64,000 bases of DNA from Pocillopora verrucosa (Eukaryota; Cnidaria; Anthozoa; Scleractinia; Pocilloporidae): assembly GCF_036669915.1 (NCBI RefSeq), contig NC_089312.1:4994938-5058937 (forward strand), in the 5' to 3' direction. Made by a program: the position numbers and the translations under genes. Shown here piece after piece: positions 24,001 through 33,280 of this stretch; the stretch's first letter is position 1; every line of letters begins with the position of its first letter. Under the pieces are notes generated by a model. It made no database searches. It had not been told where the DNA came from and saw only the letters and a list, made by a program, of their open reading frames with translations.

Positions 24001-24354
24001 TGCTGATCAATCGCCAGAACAACTGATTGACTGTTTCACTGACTGGCTAACTGTGTGCCCAGCTGAGCGGCCATTCGACAGATTGTTTGATAGTTTGTTT
24101 CACTGACTGATTGAATGAGTGATTACATGATAGAACGGGAAATTTTAAATAAATAATTGTTTCACAAGATAATAGCGATTGAGCGTTTCTTTTCTTTTTC
24201 CTTGTCTCTCTTTTGTTTTGTTTTGTTTTTTTGTTTTGTTTTGTTTTTTTGCAGAAAAAGGCGAAAATCAAGATTTTCAATGCGTCGAAAGTCACCTTCG
24301 GCTACCGAGGCTGTCCATGAAGAACACACTTTTGAAGAGGACACAAAACTGTAG
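4313..24354 (+). CDS. Leucine-rich-repeat GPCR, relaxin-receptor-like (LGR type C), 5' end not seen
   Basis: Fifteen exons join without a frame break: ten 72-nt LRR exons (4313, 8197, 14721, 16607, 17351, 17860, 18555, 19146, 19392, 20383), the seven-helix exon 20700-21699, then 21973-22057, 22408-22470, 23604-23664 and 24255-24354 (TAG). Known of the family: LGRs bind glycoprotein or relaxin-type ligands through the LRR ectodomain and signal through G proteins at the plasma membrane. The count of ten LRRs and the TM2 text ([14 protein letters not shown]), the WRGEYY loop and NPILYTLST resemble relaxin receptors (RXFP) more than TSH/FSH or LGR4-6 receptors, which is inference. Those receptors carry an N-terminal LDLa module; none is visible here, so it is either upstream of the window or absent. 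The ligand cannot be told from sequence. Confidence 0.85.
5311..5770. repeat. Tandem copies of a SINE-containing block
   Basis: The bases 5311-5395 recur at 5686-5765 (shared GAGCTGCAATTTTACCAATT or close, then CTCGGACGGGATT). The second copy has lost most of its tRNA-like part. Confidence 0.6.
5372..5440 (-). repeat. tRNA-derived SINE head
   Basis: On the minus strand the block has a pol III A box (TAGCTCAGTTGGTAG) and a B box (GGGTTCAAATCCC) at tRNA spacing, then AGCCTGAATTTTT. A degraded second copy lies at 5744-5810. No intact cloverleaf, so it is not called a functional tRNA. Confidence 0.6.
6494..6752. repeat. Head-to-head pair of tRNA-derived SINEs
   Basis: Two tRNA-like heads face each other: 6494-6583 on the minus strand and 6661-6752 on the plus strand. 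Both carry A box TAGCTCA(G/A)..GGTAGAGCA, CACCGGTATCGCAGA and a B box (GAGTTCAAATTCC or GGGTTCAAATTCC), ending in AGGCCTGAA. The flank TTCAAATATATGA.TTCCAT appears on both sides (about 6583 and 6832). The putative anticodon loop lacks the usual T33 and the acceptor stem is poor, so these are SINEs, not tRNA genes. Confidence 0.7.
8197..8268 (+). CDS. LGR exon: LRR 2
   Basis: 72 nt after TTTGTAG, donor CT/GTAAGT. It encodes [15 protein letters not shown] then TNNTELTYL. The exon and its 3' intron flank are close to those of the exon at 16607, a sign of exon duplication. Confidence 0.85.
8930..9760. repeat. Degenerate tandem satellite, period about 110-165 bp
   Basis: A block opening with AAATATGCCTCGTTCTTAAA, then a GCCATGAAGCGAAACAGCTC-like stretch, AAGCGCG.ATGACT and GCAAAACAGCGCTTTA.., recurs with starts near 8942, 9072, 9181, 9295, 9459, 9592 and 9720. 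Copies differ by substitutions and indels. It lies in the LGR intron; no reading frame runs through it. Confidence 0.7.
9761..12150. other. LGR intron, no gene recognised
   Basis: Open frames (for example 9821-10303 plus, 11323-11586 minus) show no motif, codon or splice support. The run ends with an (ATT)n microsatellite at 12031-12069. Confidence 0.4.
12031..12069. repeat. (ATT)n microsatellite
   Basis: Uninterrupted ATT trinucleotide run of about 13 units. Confidence 0.95.
12160..13190 (+). pseudogene. Integrase-core (rve/DDE-type) transposon gene remnant
   Basis: Conceptual translation in shifting frames gives [33 protein letters not shown] (a helix-turn-helix-like part), then [57 protein letters not shown] and [25 protein letters not shown] is typical of a cnidarian and fish integrase-like family in which the first Asp of the catalytic triad sits in HVDGY. 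At least one base is lost at about 12234 (a TAG appears), a TGA follows near 12350, and further shifts occur after 12660 and 12770, so it cannot make a full product. It is nested in an LGR intron, same strand. Confidence 0.75.
13340..14113 (-). pseudogene. Remnant of a gene with a UBZ4-like zinc finger
   Basis: On the minus strand 13490-13592 encodes [20 protein letters not shown], a C-x2-C-x11-H-x3-C finger like UBZ4 ubiquitin-binding fingers. After a one-base shift near 13480 the text goes on as [20 protein letters not shown], an acidic linker. Upstream on that strand 13889-14113 is open ([20 protein letters not shown]). In cnidarians such fingers with acidic linkers often precede HECT domains in G2E3-like ligases; no HECT is visible here, so the parent gene is a guess. 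Confidence 0.45.
14721..14792 (+). CDS. LGR exon: LRR 3
   Basis: 72 nt after TTTTGTAG, donor CT/GTAAGT. It encodes [15 protein letters not shown] then TPLEKLKIL. The sequence is unlike LRRs 1, 2 and 4, which resemble one another. Confidence 0.85.
14793..16606 (+). other. LGR intron, no gene recognised
   Basis: Contains a poly-T tract (about 14872-14890) and short unsupported open frames. Nothing else stands out. Confidence 0.4.
16607..16678 (+). CDS. LGR exon: LRR 4
   Basis: 72 nt after CTTATAG, donor CT/GTAAGT. It encodes [15 protein letters not shown] then NKNTELNYL. About 70 bases of the following intron resemble those after LRR exon 2 (shared CATAT.CGATAC.ATCGAT pattern). Confidence 0.87.
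17351..17422 (+). CDS. LGR exon: LRR 5
   Basis: 72 nt after CTCATACAG, donor CT/GTGAGT. It encodes [15 protein letters not shown] then DGLTALTRL. Confidence 0.87.
17860..17931 (+). CDS. LGR exon: LRR 6
   Basis: 72 nt after CTGTTGCAG, donor AT/GTGAGT. It encodes [15 protein letters not shown] then ANLTKLKTM. The short intron on its 5' side (17423-17859) holds no gene. Confidence 0.87.
18555..18626 (+). CDS. LGR exon: LRR 7
   Basis: 72 nt after TTCAACAG, donor CT/GTGAGT. It encodes [15 protein letters not shown] then RGLVKLFDL. The first beta strand is degenerate, but length, phase and both splice sites match the other repeats. Confidence 0.8.
19146..19217 (+). CDS. LGR exon: LRR 8
   Basis: 72 nt after TTCGCTAG, donor AT/GTAAGT. 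It encodes [15 protein letters not shown] then KGLKELLIM. Confidence 0.85.
19392..19463 (+). CDS. LGR exon: LRR 9
   Basis: 72 nt after TTTTTGTTAG, donor CT/GTGAGT. It encodes [15 protein letters not shown] then KEIKQLKIL. It is degenerate in the proline/valine positions, but the phase is exact. Confidence 0.8.
20383..20454 (+). CDS. LGR exon: LRR 10
   Basis: 72 nt after ATTTCCAG, donor GT/GTAAGA. It encodes [15 protein letters not shown] then DMLKDIQRV. It is the last repeat before the Cys-rich hinge. Confidence 0.83.
20700..21699 (+). CDS. LGR exon: hinge and seven-transmembrane domain
   Basis: 1000 nt, acceptor AATTGTAG, donor CAG/GTGCGT. Counting residues within the exon, a Cys-rich hinge (CCHMH, DADC, NCES) comes first. 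TM1 is about 41-63, TM2 70-92 ([14 protein letters not shown]), TM3 113-140, TM4 157-180, TM5 213-240, TM6 272-296 ([10 protein letters not shown]) and TM7 306-328 with NPILYTL at 323-329. Cys115 (top of TM3) and Cys199 (second extracellular loop) can form the class A disulfide. The DRY position reads DRL (139-141), as is usual in relaxin-type LGRs. Beyond the splice site the frame runs only to a stop at 21730, so joining to the next exon is needed. Confidence 0.9.
21973..22057 (+). CDS. LGR exon: juxtamembrane C-tail
   Basis: Acceptor TGTATCCAG, donor G/GTGCGA. It encodes [20 protein letters not shown] then TCCGWDQE: an amphipathic helix 8 after [11 protein letters not shown] and a CC pair suited to palmitoylation. 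Confidence 0.75.
22408..22470 (+). CDS. LGR exon: C-tail, acidic
   Basis: 63 nt after TTTCAAG, donor G/GTAACT. It encodes [20 protein letters not shown]. Phase is kept on both sides, but there is no homology support. Confidence 0.6.
23604..23664 (+). CDS. LGR exon: C-tail, basic
   Basis: 61 nt after AATGTTAG, donor AA/GTAAGTGG. It encodes [20 protein letters not shown] weaker donor 28 bases earlier (ACG/GTAAAT) would put the last exon in another frame. The strong GTAAGT donor gives a basic, serine-rich tail and is preferred. Confidence 0.6.
23830..24120. repeat. Degenerate (CTGA)n-rich tract
   Basis: Many interrupted CTGACTGA and ACTGACTGACTGA units in the last LGR intron. It looks like an old expanded microsatellite. 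Confidence 0.6.
24255..24354 (+). CDS. LGR terminal exon with stop
   Basis: Acceptor TTTTTTTGCAG after a (TTTTG)n tract, stop TAG at 24352-24354. It encodes [20 protein letters not shown] then an acidic end, [15 protein letters not shown] and RRKSPS look like basophilic kinase sites. Confidence 0.65.
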
Positions 24355-25651
24355 GCAGTTTAACTCGAGGAAACTACTATAAATTCTAAGCAATTTAACA
24401 AGAAGAAGTGGTAATTAGAGATCAATAACCTCGTCATTGTTTTTTATTAAGCGTATAAGATACTTCAGATAGAAACAGCTACTTTGCTAATTTTGTGTCT
24501 ATTTGGATGTAAAGGAGGACTTAGTCAGTTATACTGAACCAATTGGTGTGCTTTGCCTAGTTAAATTAAATTTCACTCGATCTTTTGTTGTCTTAAAAAA
24601 ATCCCCACCAAAACGATTTTTTCAAACGATAAGTTATAAGTTTTCAGACCAAGACAATTTAATTGATGTTTTAATGGTTTATGAGTTAGTGTTTCATATC
24701 CATGATTTATATGGTCTCCATGGCCACTTCACATAATCAGTGACATCATCTTAAGGATCGTGTTTACAGTCACAAGAAGTTTCAGCTTTCTCTTAACTAA
24801 ACAAAAACACCCATGCGGTTGATTGGGATCCTTTAAGACATCTGCTACGAGGAGTCTTTTGAGGGCAGATTAAGTCAGCTTGAGATGGGAAGCACATTGA
24901 AGGCACAATTAACTAATTGAATTGTGTTAATTGACTTAAACGAGAGGATGTAATACCAAAAATATTTTTGGGAAGTCGTCATCATATACTGGTTTCTAGA
25001 ATACCTTTTCACAATGACTTGGAGGTTACGTAACTAGATGCCATTCTACCAGAATTTTAGTGTTTTAGGTTTGCGGAATGTTCTTAAATACGTTTCAAGA
25101 ATTCAATAATCTAGGAGTAATTATGCTTTTCAAGCTAAAATGAGAGAGAGATAGTATGATGTACATCAAAGATTGTGCACTTCAAAGAGAGTGGGTAAAA
25201 ACGGTGAGTTTGTGTCAGTGGAGAACTAAGGTACAGTCTGGAGTGGTTCGTAGAAGATAATCACTGTATTGCCTAAAGGAGTCGCTTTTTAGTAAACATT
25301 TTCACTCATTGTTTAGCAACGTAATTCGGTTTGTAGTAGTGTAGGATTCTTTCTGTCTTAGAATATACAGTGACAAGAGATACAAAAGTGGTTTCTAAGA
25401 GTTTTGATTTAATGCTTGCTCGTTTTTCCTGCTTGATTATGTGCTTCATTATTAGAACAATACCAAGCTTTTCTTTATATTTGCTGCAGGGTTCAGAAAA
25501 TGCATGCTTTCTAACTCATTGAATTATCTAACAAGTTGACCCTTGTAAAAAACAAAAATAGTAACCTATGTGCTTGTATAGGATATGAAAACTTAAGTGA
25601 GTGAAGTTTTAGTATCAAATTGATAAATTGGCATATCAAAGAAGGTGCAAG
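24355..25651. other. Intergenic, LGR 3' side
   Basis: No gene recognised. It should contain the LGR 3' UTR, but I see no polyadenylation signal that I can assign firmly. Confidence 0.35.
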
Positions 25652-25951
25652 TTATAATAGCACCATTGAGCTCATAGAGGTTGATTGGAAAAAAATTTTT
25701 GTTAGTAATTTGATAATAATATAAATGCTGTATTCAATTGGATTATTACTGTCATTAATATTATAAAAATAAAAATAACGAGAGGGATCAATAACACCTT
25801 GGCTATTTGAAGTTGTGTTTATTTTATGTACTTGGATATTTTGCAAATGAAGCGAGTGCATTCGATGTCTCACATCAACTACAGCGACCAAAACAATCAT
25901 GCAAATAGTCAGGCTCATCATATTCATAAAAATAAATGGAATCATATACAT
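25652..25951 (-). CDS. Possible signal-anchor exon, twin of 40025-40369
   Basis: The frame encodes a hydrophobic stretch (MSLTICMIVLVAVVDV), then RHRMHSLHLQNIQVHKINT and QGVIDPSRYFYFYN. It aligns without gaps over about 60 residues to the frame at 40025-40369. At the end of the shared part both have a potential donor (GACA/GTAATA here, GAGA/GTAAAA there). This could be the first exon of a secreted or type II membrane protein. I do not recognise the family, and no following exon was found on the minus strand below 25700. Confidence 0.35.
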   Translation of the reverse strand: MYMIPFIFMNMMSLTICMIVLVAVVDVRHRMHSLHLQNIQVHKINTTSNSQGVIDPSRYFYFYNINDSNNPIEYSIYIIIKLLTKIFFQSTSMSSMVLL

Positions 25952-26584
25952 AAAAATAAAATAAAAGAGAAATGAAATTCATATTTTTTTTATTTGTTTG
26001 GTTTTTTTTTCGGTCGAAGAGATCTTTTAAAAAAAAGAAAGAAACAGAAAGAAAAAACCTAACAAACAAAGACGCTTTCCAAAACAATTAACTTTCTATC
26101 TCCCTTTTCCCGTGCTCACCCTGAATTGAGATAAACCATAATAGATTAAAATGCTCCTTCCCTCTCACTCTCTTATAGGCCGATTCCCTCCCCTTTCTCT
26201 TAAAAACTCAGGTAGTAAGTTTTTCAATAAGAAAAAATGTTTACTGGTGCGGTATCTTTCAAAGCAGGACATTCTTATTGAATTTTTTAAAACCCTCGTC
26301 TCGCGAGGAGAGGGAAATTTTAGAAACCCAGCATGTGTTTCGCAAAAGTCTAGACACGCTATTTTACTTTCTCATTTTCTATATAAGCGTCACCTTTTCA
26401 CTACTTCAATGTTACCTGCTGTTAATAAAACTGTCTATAATTTCTTGCAACATTGTCTAAGGGAAAGAAGCCGAGAGGACTTTCAAGTAACTTTTGATGG
26501 ATGAACTTCAAGATCTCTGTTTATTATGTTGAGTGGGGTGTTGTGATCTAGTTAACTACCTAATAAGGAGAGTCGGGGTTAGGG

Positions 26585-28413
26585 TTGTTGAAGGCCTTAA
26601 TGTAATAACTGTCCTAAATGTAATATAGTCCTAAATGTAATAACATTTAGTCCTATATGTAATAAGCTTCCAATGCAATCATTTAACTCCTTCGGTGCAT
26701 TGTTGTTATGGCGGACATCCACATTGGGATGTTAAAGTGACAGCTGTTGCACCAAAAAACCGCTGACCAGTATACATGTCACATTACGGGCTCCCTGATA
26801 TCAATCAGCGTCTTTTTACTTGCTAGACATAAGAAATATCAGCAGTCGAAGTATGGTCCTTAAAGCGGTTTATTGATTGAGTTGAAAATCATTTCCAGCC
26901 CAAAGTGGGCTAGTGCTTGGCTGGAAACTCATAGGATGGAATCGATTGGTACGTAATCATTAAGAAAAAGAAAAAAAAAGAGAAAAAGAAAAATAAATTG
27001 ACTACAATTGATGATGAACTAGCATGCTATTGTTGATGTTATCGTTCGTCACATGTTAATCCAAAAGAAAATTATTATTATCAGAAGTGTTCCTGAAATT
27101 TTGCATATCAATGATATTCAGTGTCAACTGATTTTAATGAAGCATTTGAGTTCATTTTTTAGGATGACTATCCTGATTTATTCAATTTTGCACCTGGGAT
27201 ATTGCATTTCTAGCCCCCTATAGATTTACTCCACCTCAGTAATCAGTTCATGTACTAAATGACTATAAGTGGAAACTGTTGAGCTTTCTTTTTTTCATTC
27301 ATTTATTTATCTATTCATTTTCTCCCCTCACGGTGGGCAGAGGAGATGAAGACAAAAGATGAGATATAAACATTAGATCAACTGTAAAATATATGTTTTC
27401 CCAATATTTCGGTTCGGGAACTGATGAACCTGTCATAAGGGGCTAAAGGAAAACAAAGAAGGTTCATTAGACCATCAACTGACCATCGTATTGAATTTTG
27501 TCGCTCAATGGTTCAATTTGACTCTTGCGTGGAAAAAAGACAACATGTCGGGACCTGTGATCGTGAAATGGGATAACATATGATTGGTCAGTAGATATCT
27601 TGCTCTGTAAGACACTTTTTCATATAGCCAGCAGCGCACGCGGGAAAGATGAAGAGAATCCTGTGTTCTGATTGGCTACCTGAGCGGGCATGATGGGCCC
27701 ACCTTCCTCCGCTCGGGATTCCCCGTATTGATCCCACGCAAGAAAACTTACAAAGTTGTAACTTTTGGACAATGTTGGCATATACATAGAAAAAAAAAAT
27801 AAACGAGCCTCTTGAGTTTATTGTGTTGCAAACACAGTTGGCTTTCACCATCGGCTCTCGAAATAAACAGGCCATTCTTGATTCTTATCTAAGCGAAATC
27901 TTTTGCTATACAATGAATCCTTTAATGATTAAGCCAAGAGAATATAAACTCTCTTGAACAAGCTTGTATGGTCAAGATTACTTACACTGATGACAGATGT
28001 ATATCGTCAAAATCTGTTACACTTAAGAGTCTGAGCCAATGATATAAAGAGAGCTACTGGTCAGCGTTCTCATTGCTTTTGCGTCCGTCAATTTGATGCC
28101 AAAAGTACATCAGTATCAGTATAAGGTTTTGTAGCCAATGATTCTCAACGCACATCTTTAGCAAATAAAAAGACGCTGAGTAATATCAGTGAGCCCGCAA
28201 TATGCCGTGAATATTGGTCAGAGGATTCTTTGGTGCAACAGCTGTCACTTTCACATCTCAATGTCAGCGCAGTTAAACGATTGCATGGGAGCCTTATTAC
28301 ATTTAGGACCGAACGTTATTACATTTAGGGCTTTATTACATTTAGGACCAAATGTTATTACATTTAGGAATTTATTACATTTAGGACAGTTATTACATTT
28401 AGGCCTTCAACAA
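26585..28413. mobile_element. Foldback/MITE-like element with ~250-bp terminal inverted repeats
   Basis: The left arm (26585 to about 26835) and right arm (about 28150 to 28413) are imperfect reverse complements. Both start TTGTTGAAGGCCT, carry several TCCTAAATGTAATAA subrepeats, then GTGACAGCTGTTGCACC and CAGCGTCTTTTTA. The interior (about 1.3 kb) has no transposase frame, so the element is non-autonomous. No clear target-site duplication was seen. Part of the interior (27845-27965) resembles 60945-61075. Confidence 0.75.
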
Positions 28414-29050
28414 TCGCCACTTAATATATATTTTTAGTTGGAATTTCGCGAATGACTGGATGTGCTTACCATCACTCGCGGCGCCGCAAGTTGACCTTAG
28501 CTTAACGTATGAGAACGGCGTTGAGTTCCAAATGGAATCTTAAGTCACTCGCCCTCGGGGTTTCTTTTCTCAGACCACGCAAAATTTCATGATTTCATGT
28601 TGTTATTTTGCAGAAGACGGTTGAAATCCAACATTCAACGCATCAATTTGACAAAGTGCACAACATGGTAAGGTGCGATTCCTGATTCTAATTTCATGAT
28701 ACCTCGCTCATTGTATAATCGCCTTCGTGATATTACGCTAATTCAGCTTGATTTCTGGTTTTGTGCGCCTGCCTTTGCATGTTTTTGTCTGAGCAAGTAC
28801 TTTTGTCTGAGCAAGTACTAGAAGTCACCTACCATAGAGCCCAGATGCAACTCCAAAGCGATTGATATAGGACCTCGGTATGGGAGAGATGTATGCGATT
28901 GGATGCGTTTACCGGCACAACTGATAGCCTGATCTCAGTTTTATGACCCAACCTGAGTTGTCTACTTTCTTGCGAGTAAAGTTTTCTAACTTTCCGACTG
29001 AGATTGCTCTGATTGGCTCGAGGAATAATACTTCTGTCGTCCATTGTTGG

Positions 29051-29258
29051 TTAACCCTTTAACTCCCAATATCTTGTTAATTCTCCCCTCTAGCTCCAAC
29101 ACAATTCCTTGTAAATTAGTTGCTAGAATTTGGTGAAAGATCAAGATATAAACTTCTACCTAATAAGTTTGAATACTCTCATTAACCGTTTGCAGGAAAT
29201 AGTGTGGAAACTATAGGGAGAAGTTACATGTTAGTCACTTCTGGGAGTTAAGGGTTAA
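29051..29258. mobile_element. Short MITE with TTAACCC ends
   Basis: 208 bp, starting TTAACCCTTTAACTCCCA and ending TGGGAGTTAAGGGTTAA, an inverted pair. A second member lies at 52869-53080 with the same length class and ends. The ends fit a TTA/TTAA-inserting DNA transposon. Confidence 0.75.
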
Positions 29259-29728
29259 ATTGTTGTACCGGAAGCCAAGAAAACTCATAAACGATGGTTA
29301 CTTTTATTACTTTGATACCGTGTTTCTGCCCATATATAGAAGAATTATGCGAATTCAGCCGCTGTCTTTGAATATATTGTTTATCGTCGGGGCAAGAACT
29401 GGAGTTTAGCTGCCATACAGGTCAATGACTCCAAAACGACTGGAGCAGGGCTGTAGAATCGGAATAAAATCAACTTTAGTAGACACTCTTGAATAAATTT
29501 GATGACCCAAGTGAAAAAAGTATAAAAAATAGTAACGTTATAAAGATTGCCTGATATTTTTTAAGAGGACACCTATGTAATATTAAATAATTTTTCAAAG
29601 GGGATGAAAACTTATCATAATTATAGTATACAAGAAAATGAAAGTTCTCATAACATTAGATTGACCAGACGGTAAATTTAAGAATTGCAACCTGTGTCGA
29701 AGGCCGCATAAAAAAAAGTGCAACAGCT

Positions 29729-30067
29729 ATGAACATGTACCTATGGGTCTGTGCGGCGTTTAGACTACTCAAGGCTATCACACAGGGGTCAACTCACTTT
29801 TTAGAGCCTGATTTTAGGGCGGCTAACTTCGCAAAGGTGATAGAAGATCGAAAACTCAACGGGACAATCTTAAGAGAGCTTGAAATGGCTTCTGAGATCT
29901 CTTGCCAGTTTGAATGTTTTTCTGAAGACCGATGTATGTCATACAACTTCCTTTCCATCCATGGAAATGAGACAAGTACATGCCAAAATGCAACTAAGGG
30001 ATCTGACCGATTTGTTAGTCGAGTTAATTTTACCAAAGAACATGGAGCACTGTTTAAAGGAATACAG
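29729..30067 (+). CDS. Copy A exon 1: signal peptide and PAN/apple-like domain
   Basis: The start codon precedes NMYLWVCAAFRLLKAITQG, a signal peptide; the domain follows with EISCQFECFSEDRCMSYNF, a Cys pattern like PAN/apple modules. It ends GIQ/GTTATA in phase 0. Copy B has a start codon three codons further upstream where copy A reads GTG, so the copy A start is secondary. Known of the family: secreted lectin-like proteins combining PAN, EGF and fibrinogen-type domains. The downstream exons of this copy are broken, so it is probably not functional. Confidence 0.65.
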
Positions 30068-30634
30068 GTTATAATACTGGTTGATGTTAGTATTAGAGAG
30101 CTATGAAGCATTGAATTGAATTGAATAGAGTGGGAGGGCTGGAGAGTGAAAATATTTAACTTGGGGTCATAATGTAAAGACTGAGCGCAGCGAGCTCCTT
30201 GAGTCTTCGCCACGAGCCGAATATATTACAGTATGGCCCTGTCAGTCAATAAGCACTTTAACACATGACCACTATTTCTCGAAACTTTGGAAAATTTTGT
30301 TTCAGCTTAAGTAGGACCCGAAAGACGAGTGCACGCGGTACAACCACAAGAAAGATCCTTCTTTAAAAGCTGTTCTCTTTATTTTTTCGAGTCAGAACAA
30401 GAAAATTAGAATTCATCGAAAAACGGGTCTTATTTTCTCACTTCTTTATTTCCACCGAGTACAAGTCCACAGTTAGAAGCTTTCTTTGTGATTGCGCACG
30501 GGGTGTCAGGCGAGTCATATACGGTTTATGTTTTCCTACTTTTGAGCGTGCTGCCCTAAAGGTTATGACGCCATTAATTTTTATTTTCATTACAGACAAC
30601 AACGTTGATACTCTCAGTGAGTTATATCCTCAGA

Positions 30635-31069
30635 TGCTGAATTCATAGATTGCCCCTAAAACGCTATTATCAAGATGATTCCTCAACTGACGGTGTGTAC
30701 TGGGTTTACCCTGATGAAGAAGAACCTTTTCAAGTGCTGTGTGACATGAAAACTGATGTTGGAGGATGGACCACCTTTCAAAGGCGCATGGAATGCTCTG
30801 TAGACTTTTATGTCGACTGGGATTCATACAAAAAGGCTTCGGAAATCTGGAGGGCGAGTTTCGGCTAGGGAACGATTATCTTCACCGTCTGACTGCATCT
30901 GCCAACATGATGGTTCGCACTGATATGGAGGATTATGAAGGCGACCAACGATTTGCTGAGTACACGACTTTCTCTGCGACCGACGACGGTGATAATTATC
31001 GAGTGACGATCGACGTATACCGAGGCACTGCAAGGGAATCATTGCAATTTCACTCCTAGCCCATCAGGT
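30635..31069 (+). pseudogene. Copy A fibrinogen-related domain, 5' part (broken)
   Basis: The text includes TDGVYWVYPDEEEPFQVLCD, GGWTTFQRRME, VDFYVDWDSYKK and, in another frame, GNDYLHRLTASANMMVRTDM and EDYEGDQRFAEYTTF. Compared with copy B it has a 7-base net loss near the start (30649-30675), one A fewer in the run at about 30832 (A5 instead of A6), and a TAG just before the donor at 31069. No EGF exon was found between 30068 and 30634. Confidence 0.8.
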
Positions 31070-31649
31070 ATGATTTGTTCATTGTATTTTCCGGTGCTTA
31101 CCTGAATAAATACAGATGTTGGGAAACCTCTGAAGTGTACCTGCCTAAGAATGCGCAAGAGATCCGTAACTGAGGAAAGCTGGAGATCCGTACTTTTATT
31201 TATGATCGAGCCATACAGCTATAAGTATAGTGGTGAACTTGCTATCCCCTATTGGTTTGCAATGAGAGAGGGGAAGCTAACTGTAAATTGCAGAATGGTA
31301 TCTCACTCAACGATAGACACCGAGGACTCTAGACCTGTCTTTTCCACTTATTTAATCTCTCGGTGCTTTAATACGTCATTTTACCTACATCAGAATTACT
31401 TCTCTCCGTGTAACATGGGTTGCCTGACTATAACTCTGGAAAATCTATGCGAGTTCTACCCGACTCATACTTTTGATTGACCTCTGACTAAACCTTAAAT
31501 TACTTGCTAATATATTTGCATTCGAAAGGCATTGATGGGCATTCTAACAATTTTGTGTCAATGCAGTGCTTCTTGGATGTGTGTTGCTTTCAGTAACATT
31601 GCTATCCAGCTTCTCATTTTCTCAAGAAGTTCTTTAGTTTGAAATTTAG

Positions 31650-31896
31650 AAATACGAGGTTTACAACCAGGGACAGGGACAACGACGTCTATGAGGATGC
31701 GAATTGTGCAGTGCTATATAAAGGTGGCTGGTGGTATAGTGACTGTCATACCGCTAATCCAAATGGTTTGTTTCAGGGTGAAGGTTACGCTTAAGGAGTC
31801 ACATGTGCACCATTTCGAGGACAAGATTATTCTTTAAAGCGCATGGAGATCAAACTTCGACCAGCATTATTTCAATTTTGTAGTCTGTACCAGTAA
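31650..31896 (+). pseudogene. Copy A fibrinogen-related domain, 3' part (broken)
   Basis: Acceptor AAATTTAG. The text reads [38 protein letters not shown] and FRGQDYSLKRMEIKLRPA, the usual end of a fibrinogen domain with the C-x-CH calcium and ligand side. A TAA lies where copy B has CAA (AQGI), and the final TGA is changed to TTA, so the frame runs on to 31896. Confidence 0.8.
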
Positions 31897-32943
31897 GATT
31901 TTTGCAAATAGTAGTTTACAAGGGTCAGATATTTGTGACGCGAAAACTGATTCTGTTTCTGATATAGCTTTCAAGTTGGTTTGCAACACCTTGGGAGTTC
32001 CTGCTTTAAAACGAAAGCGACCAGGATGCTGAAGTAGCACACACAAAAAAGTTTGTATCTAAAATGTAATTTTTCATTCACTTTCAGAGAATCATAATCC
32101 TTTGATGCCTCTAGGGATGGTGATATTAGACAAAACGGAGTTAACAACGCAAAATATTTGACATCTTTTATTGTGTGCGTGTTATGAACGACATTAATCA
32201 CATTTACATATTGAAACATATTCAACCGTTTATTTTCTCTGCTTGGCTGGTAAAATTTGTAATCTATCTGTGGCAACGATACAAGTACATCGCATAAATG
32301 TTTACAGAACTCTTATAGAATTGGTATCACCAATTGCCAATTCTCTCTCTCGAGTTCCTGTTTTGACAAAATTAATTATTGAATACAAAAGATTGGCGAA
32401 CATCACGACACCTTATCGTATAAATACTGAAATTTAATTTTTGTTACATTTTGCATCCTTTTCTCGGCTTATTTGGTAGAATTATGCTAATTCAGCTTGT
32501 TTTGTTATTAATTTCAAGTACCTGCCTTTTTTATTTATCTTTCGTGTTAGCTGCTACACAAATGTGATAAGCTGTTTTGTTGTCCCGCGAAAGAAAAATA
32601 AAAACATCAGCTTTCCGAATGAAAATGCTCTGATTGGATTGAGGAATGCTTTTTGTCCATTTTTAATACATGTTTTCATCAGAAGCCATGAAAATATCCA
32701 AATAATCGTGACGATGCAAATGATGATTGCTATTTTGAAGGACGTAAAAGATGGATATTGCATATTGGGAAGTTAGTGATATATATAATTTGCATGTAAA
32801 TTAAGTCAAAAGAGTGGTAACTCCGTTTTTAATTTCGACGGAGCTTATTAATTATGAATAGGAATCCTTGAAATTGCTTAAAAGTTAAGCGCCACCAGTT
32901 TGAAAATTCATCCAAATCAATTTGAGTCGAAGGCAAGATAAAA
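31897..32943. other. Spacer between copies A and B
   Basis: No gene. It includes part of the upstream block shared by the lectin-like copies: about 32470-32560 with GGTAGAATTATGCTAATTCA and an equivalent of the CTGATTGG stretch at 32630. Confidence 0.5.
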
Positions 32944-33280
32944 ATGAAACAACTAAACATGTACCTATTGACCTTTTTGATGTTTTCACTTACGGCTATC
33001 GCACAAGGTTCAAATCGGTTGTCGGAGCCCGATTTTAAGGCTGTTAATTTCGCAAAGGCGATAGAAGATCGAAAACTCAACGGGAGTGTCCTCAGAGACT
33101 TTGAGGTCGCGTCTGAGATCTCTTGTCAGTTTGAATCTCTCTGAAGAGCGATGTTTATCTTACAACTTCCTTCCCATCCATGGCAAGGAGATAAGTATAT
33201 GCCAACTAAGTGACTCGCACCGCTTTATCAGTGGTGTGAATTTTACGAAAGAGGATGGAGACATTTACAGAGGAATACAG
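32944..33280 (+). pseudogene. Copy B exon 1: signal peptide and PAN/apple-like domain with 2-base deletion
   Basis: It encodes the signal peptide MKQLNMYLLTFLMFSLTAIA and then LSEPDFKAVNFAKAIEDRKL, closely matching copy A. At about 33136 two bases are missing relative to copy A (FEC/LSEERC), which puts TGA in frame. Beyond that point the text resumes as CLSYNFLPIHGKEISICQ and ends GIQ/GTGACA. Exon lengths (337 versus 339) fit exactly one 2-base loss after allowing for two balanced codon indels. Confidence 0.75.

Noticed and set aside
26585-28413. CRISPR-like array from repeated TCCTAAATGTAATAA units
   Set aside because: Animal DNA; units are adjacent without spacer regularity and occur as inverted ends of one element.
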